Positions 63,950 through 64,000 of a DNA stretch of 64,000 nucleotides are shown one piece after another (position 1 is the stretch's first letter; each line of letters starts with the position of its first letter). Source of the DNA: Tomocerus qinae (Eukaryota > Arthropoda > Collembola > Entomobryomorpha > Tomoceridae); NCBI GenBank assembly GCA_020055645.1, contig CM034547.1:6758001-6822000 (forward strand), in the 5' to 3' direction. The notes under the pieces were generated by a model. The model was not told the origin of the DNA. It was given only the letters and a program-made list of their open reading frames with translations, and did no database searches. A program made the position numbers and the translations under genes.

Positions 63950-64000
63950 TTATTCCGAGTCAGAAAGATCTTCGTCACTAGCTGATTCCTCGTCAAAGTC
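63950..64000 (-). CDS. Acidic C-terminal end of a gene cut by the window edge
   Basis: On the minus strand the last 16 codons before a TAA stop read DFDEESASDEDLSDSE. This Asp/Glu/Ser tail is typical of nuclear or chromatin-associated proteins with casein-kinase-2-type sites, but such tails are too common to name a family. The reading frame is chosen because the other two frames give no such composition. The gene faces the CD36 gene tail to tail and lies mainly outside the window. Confidence 0.55.
   Translation of the reverse strand, partial: DFDEESASDEDLSDSE

Overview
The window is nuclear DNA of an animal, almost certainly an arthropod. The DNA is AT-rich, genes are split by GT-AG introns, and intergenic space is large. 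The middle gene belongs to the clip-domain serine protease homologs, a family known from arthropods. An intact copine argues against Drosophila, which is reported to lack copines. I cannot name the species or order from this sequence.

Three genes can be reconstructed completely, with every intron phase closing. (1) Positions 21660 down to 682, minus strand: a 601-residue copine in seven coding exons spread over 21 kb (C2A, C2B, von Willebrand A-like domain). C2A and the MIDAS motif keep their metal ligands, but C2B has lost its calcium loops. (2) Positions 51498-53571, plus strand: a 618-residue secreted clip-domain serine protease homolog in three exons behind a good TATA box. The catalytic Ser is Gly, so it should be inactive. 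(3) Positions 58934-61839, plus strand: a 481-residue CD36/SR-B scavenger receptor in eight exons. At the right edge (63950-64000, minus strand) lies the acidic C-terminal end of a fourth gene that continues outside the window.

The 28 kb between the copine and the protease homolog holds no gene I can reconstruct. It does contain several splice-bounded open segments (34.1 kb and 49.3 kb on minus; 42.6 kb on plus), and others lie at 57.6 kb and 13.0 kb on plus. These may be exons of unrecognised transcripts and are given as low-confidence candidates. The same region carries two non-autonomous DNA transposons bounded by perfect 8-bp target duplications, as expected for hAT-type insertion: a 196-bp GC-rich MITE at 47.5 kb, and a 788-bp element at 48.2-49.0 kb that has acquired a 41-bp minisatellite. 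Two long foldback elements sit in the first copine intron (18.4 and 19.1 kb). A decayed tRNA-like sequence lies at 54.3 kb.

The genes do not form a co-regulated unit that the sequence can show. The protease homolog and the CD36 receptor both belong to families used in arthropod haemolymph immunity and lipid or particle uptake, but their adjacency alone proves nothing. I found no clearly new multi-gene system. The most unusual points are the transposon with a built-in minisatellite, the degenerate C2B of the copine, the basic cleavage site inside the clip domain, and the orphan candidate exons.
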